Notes: generated by a model not told the origin, from the letters alone. Shown: positions 52,252-60,779, counted from the stretch's first letter. The stretch: DNA of 64,000 bases from Halobellus clavatus (GCF_900107195.1 NZ_FNPB01000001.1:620001-684000); one strand, 5' to 3'. Translations and numbers: made by a program.

Positions 52252-52620
52252 TGCCACGCACCCCGAACGGCCCGGCTAGATTGTTTGCTTTTGTTCACCA
52301 GTTCGACCGAATTGCAATCGTATGGGCTCATACTTGCCACGACAGTTGAGGATCGTAGATAACTGAAAAGATCTTTCCTGTATTTGTATAGTTAGTGGGA
52401 GGGGGGAATTGCAGGTACGAACTATATTAATGCCATATTATGTGGTAATATATTTATTCGATATCTGCACCGTCCGTTCGGAGAATCACGTTCCCACCGC
52501 TGGCGGCGGTGAGGAGATCGAGCGGGAGACGGACGGCAATCGACGTGAGTGAGCCGTCGACCGGACGGGCACTGGGGGGAGAACGTCCCGCGAGGACCGG
52601 CTCGTCGGCCGATACCAGGG
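52252..52620. promoter_or_regulatory. Long AT-rich promoter region of the symporter
   Basis: 369 bp with no gene. The part from about 52300 to 52466 is exceptionally AT-rich (for example TATATTAATGCCATATTATG, and GGTAATATATTTATTCG). A short hairpin CACCGC-TGGCG-GCGGTG lies at 52495-52511. The unusual composition may reflect foreign DNA, a nucleosome-depleted regulatory region or a replication-like unwinding element; no origin-recognition repeat was identified. Confidence 0.45.
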
Positions 52621-53304
52621 TTATGCGGAATCGTCGTCCGCGTCTTCGGTCAGTTCCTCAGTCCGCAGATCAGCGCTCGCCTCCCTGACTTCCCGCATCA
52701 CACTGGAGATCCGTTCTTCGGCTTCCATCTCCTCTTCGACCGAGAGATCGACGCCCTCGACCTCTAGGAGAAACTTCGCGATCTCGGTAACCTCGTACAT
52801 CATTTCGTCGAGTTCCTCGGCGGTGAAGAAGCCCGACATCGCGCCGTAGAGGAACGTCGCCCCCGACTTCCGGATCTTGTCCTCGAAGGAGGATCGGGCC
52901 TGGTTGACCGCCTGTGGCGTGTAGGTGTCGGTCATAAACGGCACCAGTTCGGGGAGGTTCTCGCCGATCTTCGTCATCTCGACGCCGGTCTCGGTCCGAA
53001 AGTCCGCACACAGACGGGCGATCGCCCACTCGCGCGCCGTGATGTACGTTCGATCGCGGAGGAAGTCGTTGACGCGGTCGTACTGCGCGCCGTCGACCTT
53101 CTTGAACCGGGCGTACTTCTGTACGTCTTCGGGCGGTGCGTCGTCGTCCGACGGGTCGGACTCGTCCGCGCGTTCCTCGACGCCGGGCGCTGTCTGGTCG
53201 TCGATGTCCGATTGGGGGTCGGTGTCCGACGGCGCAGCCGACGTGGAAGCGGCGTCGTCGGACGGTCCCCGATCGGCGGTCGGCGTCTCGGCGTCGTCGT
53301 CCAT
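52621..53304 (-). CDS. Conserved haloarchaeal protein (DUF5806-like)
   Basis: 227 residues. An acidic disordered N-terminus (1-70) precedes a helical conserved domain: DGAQYDRVNDFLRDRTYITA, AREWAIARLCADFRTETGVE, NLPELVPFMTDTYTPQAVNQ and MSGFFTAEELDEMMYEVTEI. The pattern matches the haloarchaeal DUF5806 family as I recall it. The AREWAIARL helix and the TYTPQAVNQARSSFEDKIRK segment look like a small-molecule- or DNA-contacting helical bundle, but there is no known function. A TATA-like GCTTTTTGC lies about 25 bp upstream, suggesting a leaderless mRNA. Confidence 0.75.
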   Translation of the reverse strand: MDDDAETPTADRGPSDDAASTSAAPSDTDPQSDIDDQTAPGVEERADESDPSDDDAPPEDVQKYARFKKVDGAQYDRVNDFLRDRTYITAREWAIARLCADFRTETGVEMTKIGENLPELVPFMTDTYTPQAVNQARSSFEDKIRKSGATFLYGAMSGFFTAEELDEMMYEVTEIAKFLLEVEGVDLSVEEEMEAEERISSVMREVREASADLRTEELTEDADDDSA

Positions 53305-53396
53305 ACTGCCGCGTGTCGGGCCGACCGCAAAAAGCGTTCCGTCGGCCACTGCAAGCGTCGAGCCGGAGGGCGATCCGCGTCGTGTCGGCAGTGGCT

Positions 53397-53412
53397 GTGA
53401 AATAATTTTCAC
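53397..53412. promoter_or_regulatory. Inverted repeat GTGAAA-N4-TTTCAC
   Basis: GTGAAATAATTTTCAC has 6-bp perfect arms with a 4-bp AT centre, an operator-like site between the DUF5806-like gene and the winged-helix regulator. TTTTCACC recurs at 53420-53427. No transcript was mapped, so this is a positional inference. Confidence 0.4.
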
Positions 53413-53470
53413 CGTGTTCTTTTCACCGGCGAGACAGTGCATCCGGGTGCCGGGAATAGACTCGGCCAGA

Positions 53471-53506
53471 CGTCGTCCGGCGGTTGTGCCTCTGCGCCGG
53501 ACGACG
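53471..53506. repeat. 11-bp perfect inverted repeat (stem-loop)
   Basis: CGTCGTCCGGC (53471-53481) and GCCGGACGACG (53496-53506) form an 11-bp perfect stem around a 14-nt loop in the 304-bp region upstream of the winged-helix regulator. Both arms are followed by GGTTG-like sequence. It lies 102 bp before the GTG start at 53609. It could be a terminator, an RNA hairpin or an operator. Confidence 0.6.
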
Positions 53507-53608
53507 GTTGCGCACTTCGACCACTCGATGTCGGGACCGGAAGACTGCCGCAGAGCGGCACCGCCGACTGACGAAACCGCTATTTTGTTTCGGAGATGAG
53601 ACAGGAGC

Positions 53609-54514
53609 GTGAGATCACAGCCGCCCGAGCACGTCGAATTCGACGACGAGGCGTTGAAGGCTGTCGCCAACGAGACGCGGCTCAGGATCATCGCCAGCCT
53701 GGGGGAGATCGTCCAGGACGGACAGTACGGCACGCGACGGTTCTCGGATCTGATGGACGACGTCGGACTGAGCGACAGCGGACAGACGACCTACCACCTC
53801 GACAGACTCCGCGAGCAGGGGTACGTGGAGCGGCGGGAGGAGGGGTACAAACTGACGCTCCGCGGTCTGCGAATCTACCAGTTCGTCCGCTCGGGGGTGC
53901 TGAGCGAGACGCCGACGCTCGGTCCCTTCGAGATCGATGCCGAGCACGATGGGTGCGGTGAGCCGCTTTCGATCCACTACGAAGGCCAGCGGATGTACGG
54001 GCGCTGTGAGGCCTGCGATGAGATCGTCGGGGTAAACCCGATCCGACCGAGCGGCGTGGATCCGGATCGACCGGAGTCGCTCGCGGACGCGTTCCGACAG
54101 CGATTCTGGATGGACAACTTCGCGATGACGCAGGGCTTCTGTCCGTACTGCGGCGGCGGCGTGGAGTCGACGATCGACTACCGGCACGCGGAGGCGATCC
54201 CCGACGACGCCAAGGGGACGGACCCGGCGATTACGTTCACCTGCACGGTCTGTCATTGGTTCATCAACACGACGATCGATTTCCCGGGCTACTTCCACCC
54301 CGCCGTGGTGTCGTTCTGCTACGAGCGAGGCATCGACATTCGCGAGCACAGTCCGCTGGAACTCCCGCTCAGGGTGGACACGCACGAGGTCCGCTCGGAG
54401 GACCCCTGGCGCGTCGCCAACACGTACACCCACGAGGGCGATTCGATCACGCTCGTCTTCGATGAGGACCTGACTGTCCACGACGTCGAAACGCACACAG
54501 GTAGGCACGACTGA
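53609..54514 (+). CDS. Winged-helix transcription regulator with zinc-ribbon-like C-terminal domain
   Basis: 301 residues from a GTG start. An ArsR-like winged helix opens the protein (DEALKAVANETRLRIIASLG, then SDLMDDVGLSDSGQTTYHLD, LREQGYVERREEGYKLTLRG). The C-terminal part contains CEACDEIV, CPYCGGGVES and CTVCHWF, three Cys knuckles that could bind zinc, and beta strands. This layout is common among haloarchaeal HTH regulators. A TATA-like CTATTTTG lies about 28 bp upstream. No ligand is predicted. Confidence 0.85.
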   Translation: MRSQPPEHVEFDDEALKAVANETRLRIIASLGEIVQDGQYGTRRFSDLMDDVGLSDSGQTTYHLDRLREQGYVERREEGYKLTLRGLRIYQFVRSGVLSETPTLGPFEIDAEHDGCGEPLSIHYEGQRMYGRCEACDEIVGVNPIRPSGVDPDRPESLADAFRQRFWMDNFAMTQGFCPYCGGGVESTIDYRHAEAIPDDAKGTDPAITFTCTVCHWFINTTIDFPGYFHPAVVSFCYERGIDIREHSPLELPLRVDTHEVRSEDPWRVANTYTHEGDSITLVFDEDLTVHDVETHTGRHD

Positions 54515-54577
54515 TCGGCTGCGGGACCGTAGGTCCACACCCGACGATTTTTCTACTCCGCCGCCGACAACCGGCGT

Positions 54578-54949
54578 ATGAGAATCCTCCTGGGCATCGG
54601 TAGCGCCGATGACTCCCTCCAGGCACTCGAACGGACTGCAGAGCGGGCAGCCGAGGCCGACGACGAGGTGACTGTCGCCATCATCGACGACGACGGGCCG
54701 CGGGGCGTCGGCGAGATCGAAGCCGCGGTCGACGGGACGCTCGACGGCTGGGGGATCACGGCGGAGATTCGCCACGTCGAGTCCGAGACCGATCCCGGAA
54801 GCGAACTCGTCGAGATCGCCGAGTCCGAGGGGTTCGACCGGATCGTGATCGGCGGGGGAACGACCAGTCCGATGGGGAAGATCCAACTCGGGAGCACGGC
54901 CGAGTTCGTCCTGCTGAACTCCCACGTCAGCGTAACGCTCGTCCGATGA
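54578..54949 (+). CDS. Universal stress protein-like (UspA) small protein
   Basis: 123 residues. The start MRILLGIGSADDSLQALERT and the C-terminal nucleotide-binding pattern IVIGGGTTSPMGKIQLGSTA fit UspA (G-2x-G-9x-G-S/T). It lacks the usual D residue after the first strand (GSADD instead of VDGS). It overlaps the GNAT gene by ATGA, so the two are translationally coupled. Confidence 0.82.
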   Translation: MRILLGIGSADDSLQALERTAERAAEADDEVTVAIIDDDGPRGVGEIEAAVDGTLDGWGITAEIRHVESETDPGSELVEIAESEGFDRIVIGGGTTSPMGKIQLGSTAEFVLLNSHVSVTLVR

Positions 54950-55497
54950 CCCGAGATCGTGGGTATCCCGAGGCGATCGCCGGACCCTTCGAGGGACCGC
55001 CGCGGACGTTCGAGGATCGAGCGGGGCGAACGATCGAAATCCGCGCACACGACGGGAGCAACGAGGAGTACGAGGCCCTGGCGTCGATGTACATCGAGTT
55101 CGACCCCGCCGACCGGGCGCAGGGGATCCCACCGAGCCAGGAGCAGCGGGTTCGCGAGTGGCTCGAAGCGATCCTCGGCGAGGACTGCCTGAACGTCATC
55201 GCGTGGGACGACGGGACGGCCGCCGGGCACGCGACCCTCGTCCCCGACGGTGACGCCTACGAACTCGCGATCTTCGTCCTGCAGGCGTACCAGGAGGCTG
55301 GGATCGGCACCAGGCTGTTGAAGACGCTGCTCGGCTACGGTGCCGAAGAGGGCGTCGAGAAGGTGTGGCTCACTGTCGAACGCTGGAACAAACCCGCGGT
55401 CGGGCTCTACAAGAAGATCGGGTTCGAGACCAGCGACGCCGAGAGTTTCGAGTTGGAGATGGGAATCCGGCTGGCCGACGCCCACGACGACGACTGA
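54946..55497 (+). CDS. GNAT-family N-acetyltransferase
   Basis: 183 residues. Acetyl-CoA-binding region: LAIFVLQAYQEAGIGTRLLK matches the GNAT motif A Q/R-x-x-G-x-G/A (QEAGIGT), and NKPAVGLYKKIGFE is motif B. The substrate is unknown (protein or small-molecule amine). It is coupled by a 4-bp overlap with the upstream UspA gene, an association often seen in stress-related operons. Confidence 0.9.
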   Translation: MTRDRGYPEAIAGPFEGPPRTFEDRAGRTIEIRAHDGSNEEYEALASMYIEFDPADRAQGIPPSQEQRVREWLEAILGEDCLNVIAWDDGTAAGHATLVPDGDAYELAIFVLQAYQEAGIGTRLLKTLLGYGAEEGVEKVWLTVERWNKPAVGLYKKIGFETSDAESFELEMGIRLADAHDDD

Positions 55498-55518
55498 CCA
55501 GGGTCGATCGCGACCGAC

Positions 55519-55977
55519 TCAGACCGACAGGACGGGCTGGCTCGCGTACAGGAGGACGTACTCGGCGGCTTTCTCCAGCACCTCGCCGGGGTCGCCCGAG
55601 AGCGGCTCACGCGGGACGACGAGGAAGTCGGCAGACAGTTCCTCGGCGGTGTCGAGGACGACGCTCCCCGGATGTCGCAGTTTCATCTTCGTCGAGAAGC
55701 CGTAGGCGACCGACGTCGAGAGTCCGACGTCGTGGTCGGCCGCGATCGCCTCCGCGGTCTCCATAATCGCCTCGCCGTCCGCAGCGACCTCGTCGTCGTC
55801 GACGTCGCCCGCTTCGATGGCTCTGACGACGTCCTCGCCGAGGACGTGGACGACGTGGACCGTCGCATCGTACTCGGCGGCGATCGCGGCGGCGTGCGCT
55901 ACCGCATCTGTCGACTCGTCGCTCGCATCCACCGGAACGAGCACGAGGTCGGCAGACAGCGGTCGGCGTTCGGTCAT
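55519..55977 (-). CDS. Universal stress protein family protein
   Basis: 152 residues. LVLVPVDASDESTDAVAHAA is the UspA first strand with the Asp, and TVHVVHVLGEDV the second strand. The C-terminal ATP loop is degenerate (SADFLVVPREPLSGDPGEVL lacks the G-2x-G-9x-G pattern), so this may be a non-ATP-binding Usp. The ATG at 55975-55977 was chosen. It is convergent with the GNAT gene. Confidence 0.82.
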   Translation of the reverse strand: MTERRPLSADLVLVPVDASDESTDAVAHAAAIAAEYDATVHVVHVLGEDVVRAIEAGDVDDDEVAADGEAIMETAEAIAADHDVGLSTSVAYGFSTKMKLRHPGSVVLDTAEELSADFLVVPREPLSGDPGEVLEKAAEYVLLYASQPVLSV

Positions 55978-56027
55978 ACACGCGTCTGCAACGCCCGGCG
56001 GCAAAAATCCTCACACTATGACCGCGG

Positions 56028-57131
56028 TCAGTCGAGCGGCGACGCCGATCGCCGGGGGCGCGTTCCCAGCGTCAGCTCGACCGTCTGCCGGGTCCCATCG
56101 CGGAGTACAGTCACGCTGATCGTGTCACCCGGACGAGTCCGGAGCGCCAGGTGGCTGGCCAGATCCTCGAACGACTGCAGCGGCGTCTCGTCGATCGCGG
56201 TGATGACGTCGCCGCCGACGGGGGTCTGGACCCCGTCGACGACCTCGATTGTACTCGGGGTGAGGACCCCCTGAGCCGGGCCGTCGTCGACGACCCGGAC
56301 CACCAGCAGCCCGCTGGGGCGGGCCAGGTCGTTCGCCTGAGCGACACGCGGCGTCACGGTCTCCAGCGAGACGCCCATATACGCGTGCTCGTACTCGCCG
56401 TTCCGGATGAGTTCGGGGGCGACGCGACGAGTGAGCGCGGCCGAGATCCCGAAGGCGATGTCGTCGCCGCGTTTCGAGTTGACGACGCCGACGACGGAGC
56501 CGTCCAGCGCCATCAGCGGCCCGCCGCTGTTTCCGGGGTTCACCGCGGCGTCGGTCTGAATCGCGTCCGGGATCCGGTATCCGGCGGGCGAGGGAATCAG
56601 GCGATCGGTCCCGCTGACGATCCCCGAGGTGACCGTCCCGCTGAGGCCGTACGGATTGCCGATGGCGGCGACGCGCTGTCCGATCACGGGGGAGTCCGCC
56701 ACGAACGAGAGCGGTCGGGCGTCGTCGGGGACCGCGTCGGATTCGACGACTGCGAGGTCGCTGTGCACGTCGGTGCCCTGGACAGTTCCGGTGCTCCACG
56801 TGCCGTCGTGGTACCTGAGTCGGACGGTCTGTGCGTCCCCGACGACGTGGGCGTTCGTGATCACGTGCGTCCGGTCGTACTGAAAGCCCGTCCCTTGGCC
56901 GCGCTCGGTCCGGACGAGGACGACCGACGGAATCGTCTCCCGGTACACGCGGGTGTACGGGCTCTGGCTCGCCGTGGCCGTCGACACGGCGTCCGAGGTC
57001 GACGTCGGTGACGACTCGGTCGACTGCGCGGCGGCGTCCGCCGACGGAGCCGAGCAACCGGCGAGCGCGGCGACGAGACCGAGGCCACCGACCCCGAGGA
57101 CGTCCCTGCGGGAGAACTCCTGTCCAGACAC
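56028..57131 (-). CDS. HtrA/DegP-like serine protease lipoprotein (Tat-exported)
   Basis: 367 residues from a GTG start. The signal has the twin-Arg motif SRRDVLG and lipobox AALAGC (Cys26), so it is a Tat-exported lipoprotein. The trypsin-like triad is His95 (ITNAHVVG), Asp125 (HSDLAVVE) and Ser202 (GNSGGPL). A single PDZ domain (about 265-355) contains GDVITAIDETPLQSFEDLAS. It likely degrades misfolded envelope proteins. A cluster of three Usp genes surrounds it, consistent with a stress role. Confidence 0.94.
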   Translation of the reverse strand: MSGQEFSRRDVLGVGGLGLVAALAGCSAPSADAAAQSTESSPTSTSDAVSTATASQSPYTRVYRETIPSVVLVRTERGQGTGFQYDRTHVITNAHVVGDAQTVRLRYHDGTWSTGTVQGTDVHSDLAVVESDAVPDDARPLSFVADSPVIGQRVAAIGNPYGLSGTVTSGIVSGTDRLIPSPAGYRIPDAIQTDAAVNPGNSGGPLMALDGSVVGVVNSKRGDDIAFGISAALTRRVAPELIRNGEYEHAYMGVSLETVTPRVAQANDLARPSGLLVVRVVDDGPAQGVLTPSTIEVVDGVQTPVGGDVITAIDETPLQSFEDLASHLALRTRPGDTISVTVLRDGTRQTVELTLGTRPRRSASPLD

Positions 57132-57313
57132 GTCGGTCCAGTCGGCCCTGACGGATGTGTACCTTGTGGATCGGCGGGGCGAGGACCCGCTCCCGGAGGC
57201 AGACCGAAATCGGGGACCGTAGCGTGCCGATGGGGAGAGCGACGCGACAGGTCGTGCCGCCGACCGATGCCCTCTGCTTGGGATTTATCCCGACCGGCGG
57301 CGAAGCCGTGGAT

Positions 57314-57784
57314 ATGTTCGAGACCATCGTCATCGCCACCGACGGTTCCGAGAGCGTCAGGCGGGCCGTCGACGTGGCGCTGGATCTCGCCGAGCGCTTC
57401 GACGCCGAGGTACACTGCCTCTACGTCGTCGACGAGGGCGACGTCGCCTCCTCACCCGAGCGACTCCGCGGCGAGATGGCCGAGGCGCTCGCGGACCGCG
57501 GTCAGGAGGCGATCGGCGAGGTCCGTGAGTCGACCGACCGCGAGGTGATTGCGTCGGTACAGGAGGGCCACCCGCCGTCGGTGATCGACGAGTACGCCCG
57601 CGAGATCGACGCGGATATGGTCGCGATGGGGACTCGCGGCCGTCACGGCGAGAACCGCTTTCTCATCGGGTCGGTGGCCGAGCGCGTCGTCCGGACGTGT
57701 CCGGTTCCCGTCCTCACCGTCCGCCAATTGGCTGCTGGAGAGGGCGACGACGCGCTGACGGGGACGCCCGAACGCGCCGACTGA
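57314..57784 (+). CDS. Universal stress protein UspA
   Basis: 156 residues, full-length Usp. IVIATDGSESVRRAVDVALD carries the ATP-site Asp, and GTRGRHGENRFLIGSVAERV matches the G-2x-G-9x-G-S/V ATP-binding loop, followed by CPVPVLTVR. It is predicted to bind ATP and act in stress survival. It is divergent from htrA across 182 bp. Confidence 0.93.
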   Translation: MFETIVIATDGSESVRRAVDVALDLAERFDAEVHCLYVVDEGDVASSPERLRGEMAEALADRGQEAIGEVRESTDREVIASVQEGHPPSVIDEYAREIDADMVAMGTRGRHGENRFLIGSVAERVVRTCPVPVLTVRQLAAGEGDDALTGTPERAD

Positions 57785-57883
57785 GGCCCCGCAGACAGAC
57801 GGGAACGCGGCTGCCTGAGCCTCGACGGAGTCACGGTCGGCGGAACCGCGCCGGTTTTCACGCGGGCGGCCGTCGTGTCGGGT

Positions 57884-59137
57884 ATGGAAGACGAACTCAT
57901 CGACAGCGCGAGCCTTTCGCTCTCCCGGAAATCGCAGCTTCCGGGAACGGGCTTCTTCTACCCGGATTCCCTCGACGAGGACCGGGCCGAAGAGCGCGTC
58001 GCCGAGGCGGTCGACGGGGCGGAAGCCGTCGTCGTCGCCGACACCGACGCCGACGGACTGGGCTGTGTCGCGCTGCTCCGTGAGATGTACGACGCGACGA
58101 TCAAGTGGGCGACCTTCGCGGAGGACGTCCAGGCACGCGTCGATCGCTGGGAGCGGGACAGTCCCGCGGACGACGAGGATCGCGACGTCGACGAAGACGA
58201 GGCGGACGCCCCGCGCTCGACGGTCGCGCTCGTCGGGGCCGGACCGTACTCCCTCGACGAGGCGCTGGAGAACGTCGCCGCGCACGCACCGGCCGGAATC
58301 GATCTCTACGTCTGCGATCTCTGCCCCGACGAATACGCCTGGATCGAGGAGGAACTCGCGGCCGTCAGCGAGGTTGCGGACTCGATCGCGTGGTACGACC
58401 ACCACCAGTGGAGCGAAGCGACCGCAGCGCGAGTGCGCGAGGCGGGCGTCGACCTCGTGGTCGGCGAATCCGACGAGGAGTGCTCGACGGACGTGACGCT
58501 GCGCTCGCTCGATTACGACTTCGACGAGCGGTGGACGGAACTCGCGGCGGTCACCCGCGATCACGACCTCTGGCAGAAAGAGGACCCCCGTAGCGACGAC
58601 CTCGCGGACTACGCCTACTGGACGGATCCAGAGGAGTACGTGGCCGTCGTCGGGGCCTTCGGCGTGGACCTTCCCCCGGTCGTCGAGCAGTACATCGAAC
58701 TCCGGCGGGTCGAGAAATCGGAGTTGATCGAGGCCGCCGTCTCCCGAGCCGAACTGAAGCAGATCGGCCCCTGGACGGTCGGCGTGACCTACGGTCGGTG
58801 TTCACAGAACGAGGTCGCCGAGGCGCTGCGCGAGAAGGGGGCCGACGGTGCAGTCGTGGTCAAGCCGGCCGGCAGCGCCAGCATCCGCGGCTCAGAAGGG
58901 TTCGAGCGCGCCCACGAAGTCGCCGGTCGGGTCAACGGTGGCGGGCATCCGCGCGCCGCGGGATGTAAACCCGACATCTACGACGATATGCTGGATTACG
59001 CCCACCACTGGACCACCCAGGGGGCGACGGCGAAGCGCGTCATTCTTCGGGCGTTCGAGGACGTCGCGAGCGAGGTCGCAGCAGACGACGAGGCGAGCGA
59101 GACCGAAGCCGACGACGACGCGGCTGGAGACGAGTAG
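57884..59137 (+). CDS. DHH/DHHA1-family phosphoesterase (archaeal RecJ/NrnA-like)
   Basis: 417 residues. DHH motifs are VVVADTDADGLGC (I), YVCDLCPDE (II), WYDHHQW (III) and TRDHDLW (IV). The DHHA1 substrate motif is GRVNGGGHPRAAG. The acidic insert DDEDRDVDEDEAD (about 95-107) is a halophile feature. Archaeal DHH proteins of this group include RecJ-like 5'-3' exonucleases bound to GINS and c-di-AMP/nanoRNA phosphodiesterases; sequence cannot decide. The ATG at 57884 was chosen over a start 9 bp upstream. The acidic C-terminal tail ends with ETEADDDAAGDE. Confidence 0.9.
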   Translation: MEDELIDSASLSLSRKSQLPGTGFFYPDSLDEDRAEERVAEAVDGAEAVVVADTDADGLGCVALLREMYDATIKWATFAEDVQARVDRWERDSPADDEDRDVDEDEADAPRSTVALVGAGPYSLDEALENVAAHAPAGIDLYVCDLCPDEYAWIEEELAAVSEVADSIAWYDHHQWSEATAARVREAGVDLVVGESDEECSTDVTLRSLDYDFDERWTELAAVTRDHDLWQKEDPRSDDLADYAYWTDPEEYVAVVGAFGVDLPPVVEQYIELRRVEKSELIEAAVSRAELKQIGPWTVGVTYGRCSQNEVAEALREKGADGAVVVKPAGSASIRGSEGFERAHEVAGRVNGGGHPRAAGCKPDIYDDMLDYAHHWTTQGATAKRVILRAFEDVASEVAADDEASETEADDDAAGDE

Positions 59138-59185
59138 CGCCAGCGACGGAGGGATTGCCGGTGCGGACGGCGGCCGGACGAACCC

Positions 59186-59191
59186 TTATGT
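59186..59191 (+). promoter_or_regulatory. TATA-like element of RNA candidate B
   Basis: TTATGT lies 26 bp upstream of the conserved GCCGTGAC, matching the spacing found for copy A at 37022. The 34 bases from TATA to GTGAC align without gaps between both copies. Confidence 0.5.
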
Positions 59192-59211
59192 CGGAAGCCG
59201 GGAGCAGTCCC

Positions 59212-59295
59212 GCCGTGACGTGAGGAATGCCCCGCGCCGGGGCGCGGTTGTCCGGCACGCCGGCGCGGGCGCGATCGTGCCGGCTGTCAGCCCTC
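59212..59295 (+). ncRNA. Structured small RNA candidate, copy B
   Basis: An 84-nt block homologous to 37048-37140. GCCGTGAC is followed by 12 nt, stem CCGCG (59232-59236)/CGCGG (59243-59247) with a 6-nt loop, the 4-nt linker TTGT, and stem CCGGCAC (59252-59258)/GTGCCGG (59277-59283). The apical part is 18 nt with CGGCGCGGG retained. It ends CTGTCAGCCCTC, two bases before the stop codon of the convergent DUF5807-like gene. The two copies keep identical stems and spacing while loops and linker differ, as expected for RNA structure. Confidence 0.65.
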
Positions 59296-59296
59296 G

Positions 59297-59782
59297 CTAC
59301 TCGGTCGATTCGACCGGCTCCGAGCCGCCGGGCTGGACGCCCGTGGCGGCCTCCTCGCCGACGACCCACTTGTCGGAGTAACTCACACCACAGGCGCAGT
59401 GTGCGTACGCGTGGACGACGTCGCCGCGCTCGTAGAGGCCCCCGACCTCCTCGTTCTGCGCCTCCGAGAACGCGAAGATGAACTCGACCTCGTGAGCGGC
59501 TGCGTCGTCGCCGTCGGCAGCAGGACACTCACCGCCGTCGAGGCTGCGGGAGATGTGGCCCGTCTCCTCCATCGCCCCGCGGGCGAACTCCATCGCGTCC
59601 ATTCCGGTCCCCGCGGCGAAGGCCTGCCGTCCGTCGTCTCCCGGGACGACGAGCACGTAGCCGCCCTCGACGGCTTCGCCCAGTTTCGGGAGTTTCCCCT
59701 GGCTGTCGAGGTACTGGTCGGTGAGATACAGCGCAACGTCCTCGTGTCTCTCGCCCGCGAGAAACGCGTCGAGTTGGCTCAT
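59297..59782 (-). CDS. Conserved haloarchaeal protein (DUF5807-like)
   Basis: 161 residues. LTDQYLDSQGKLPKLGEAVE and GYVLVVPGDDGRQAFAAGTG give a conserved beta-alpha core. CPAAD near 97 and HAYAHCACGVSYSDKWVVG near the C-terminus supply three Cys and two His that could bind zinc. The pattern matches the haloarchaeal DUF5807 family as I recall it. The function is unknown. It is convergent with RNA candidate B, whose 3' end reaches its stop codon. Confidence 0.75.
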   Translation of the reverse strand: MSQLDAFLAGERHEDVALYLTDQYLDSQGKLPKLGEAVEGGYVLVVPGDDGRQAFAAGTGMDAMEFARGAMEETGHISRSLDGGECPAADGDDAAAHEVEFIFAFSEAQNEEVGGLYERGDVVHAYAHCACGVSYSDKWVVGEEAATGVQPGGSEPVESTE

Positions 59783-59890
59783 AGCGTCGCGACGGCGCGC
59801 AGCGATAAAAGCCGCGTGAAATCGTGAGCCCCATCGTGGCTCAGACCGGCGACGGCGAGCGTGAGTCAGTGTCCGGTGTCGCAGTCGGCG

Positions 59891-60046
59891 TTAGTGTCGC
59901 GTCGCGCGCGCTTCCCGAACGTCGGCACCGTCGCGGACCTTGTCCTCGCAGTTCGGGCAGACGCGTGGGTGTTCCATCCCGTTCGGGGCGAACACCCGGA
60001 CGTACTCCGCGGTGACGAACGATCCGCAGTTCTCGCATGTCGGCAT
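59891..60046 (-). CDS. Small zinc-finger protein (DUF7563-like)
   Basis: 51 residues starting at the ATG at 60044-60046. MPTCENCGSFVTAEYVRVFA and then PNGMEHPRVCPNCEDKVRDG, with two C-x2-C knuckles (CENC at 4-7, CPNC at 30-33), match a conserved haloarchaeal microprotein family recalled as DUF7563. The C-terminus VREARATRH is basic. The function is unknown; such proteins are often expressed highly and may bind nucleic acid or proteins. Confidence 0.82.
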   Translation of the reverse strand: MPTCENCGSFVTAEYVRVFAPNGMEHPRVCPNCEDKVRDGADVREARATRH

Positions 60047-60146
60047 CGACGCCGAATTTGTGGTGAATCAAAATAATATTTAGGGGCGGACATATCCGCG
60101 TTACGCATCCGGAACGCGCGTTTCGCCCGCGCCGTCGGGAGCTGCG

Positions 60147-60779
60147 CTACTCGTCGGGGTACTTCGGCTCGCGGCGCTCGGCGCGTTCGAGCGCCCGTTC
60201 GATCACGTCGCGGACGGAGTCGTCGTCGCCGTCCGGGTCGGCGCGGTACACGTCGCCGTGACCGGCGTACAGTTCCGCGACGGTGTCGGGGAGGCGATCC
60301 AGGATCGTCTCGAGGCTCTCGATGAGTCGCTCGCGGGACTGGCCGGAGAGATCCGTCCGGCCGAAACTGCCGTCGTCGAAGGCGCCGTCGTTGTAGACGA
60401 CCACGTCGCCGCTGAAGACGCGCGTCTCGCCGACGAGCGAGACGTGGTCGTCGGCGTGGCCGGGCGTGAAGACGACTTCGTAGGACTCCCCCGCGAGCGA
60501 GAGCTCTTGCCCGTCCGACAGCGCCGCGGTCCGTCGCGGGTGCTCGCCGTACGCGTAGAGGTCGGCGTCGAACCGATCGAGGACGGCGTCGAGTTCACCC
60601 ACGTGATCGCGGTGCTGGTGTGTCAGATATACCGCATCGAGGTCGTCGACGTGGTCCGCGATGACGTCCTCAACGCCCGGCATCGACCCCGCATCGACCA
60701 GTGCCGGCGAGTCGCCCGCCAGCAGATACGCGTTACACGTGAACTCCGTCGCACCGTCGGTGACCGTGTGGATGTCCAT
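60147..60779 (-). CDS. Metallo-beta-lactamase fold hydrolase (glyoxalase II-like)
   Basis: 210 residues. MBL motifs are YLTHQHRDHVG, TPGHADDHVS, FSGDVV and LYAGHGDVY. The short domain without an extra helical lid resembles generic MBL hydrolases such as glyoxalase II-like thioesterases. The ATG at 60777-60779 gives MDIHTVTDGATEFTCNAYLL, the usual first strand. The second His of the metal motif reads HQHRDH, as in many MBL hydrolases. Confidence 0.88.
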   Translation of the reverse strand: MDIHTVTDGATEFTCNAYLLAGDSPALVDAGSMPGVEDVIADHVDDLDAVYLTHQHRDHVGELDAVLDRFDADLYAYGEHPRRTAALSDGQELSLAGESYEVVFTPGHADDHVSLVGETRVFSGDVVVYNDGAFDDGSFGRTDLSGQSRERLIESLETILDRLPDTVAELYAGHGDVYRADPDGDDDSVRDVIERALERAERREPKYPDE

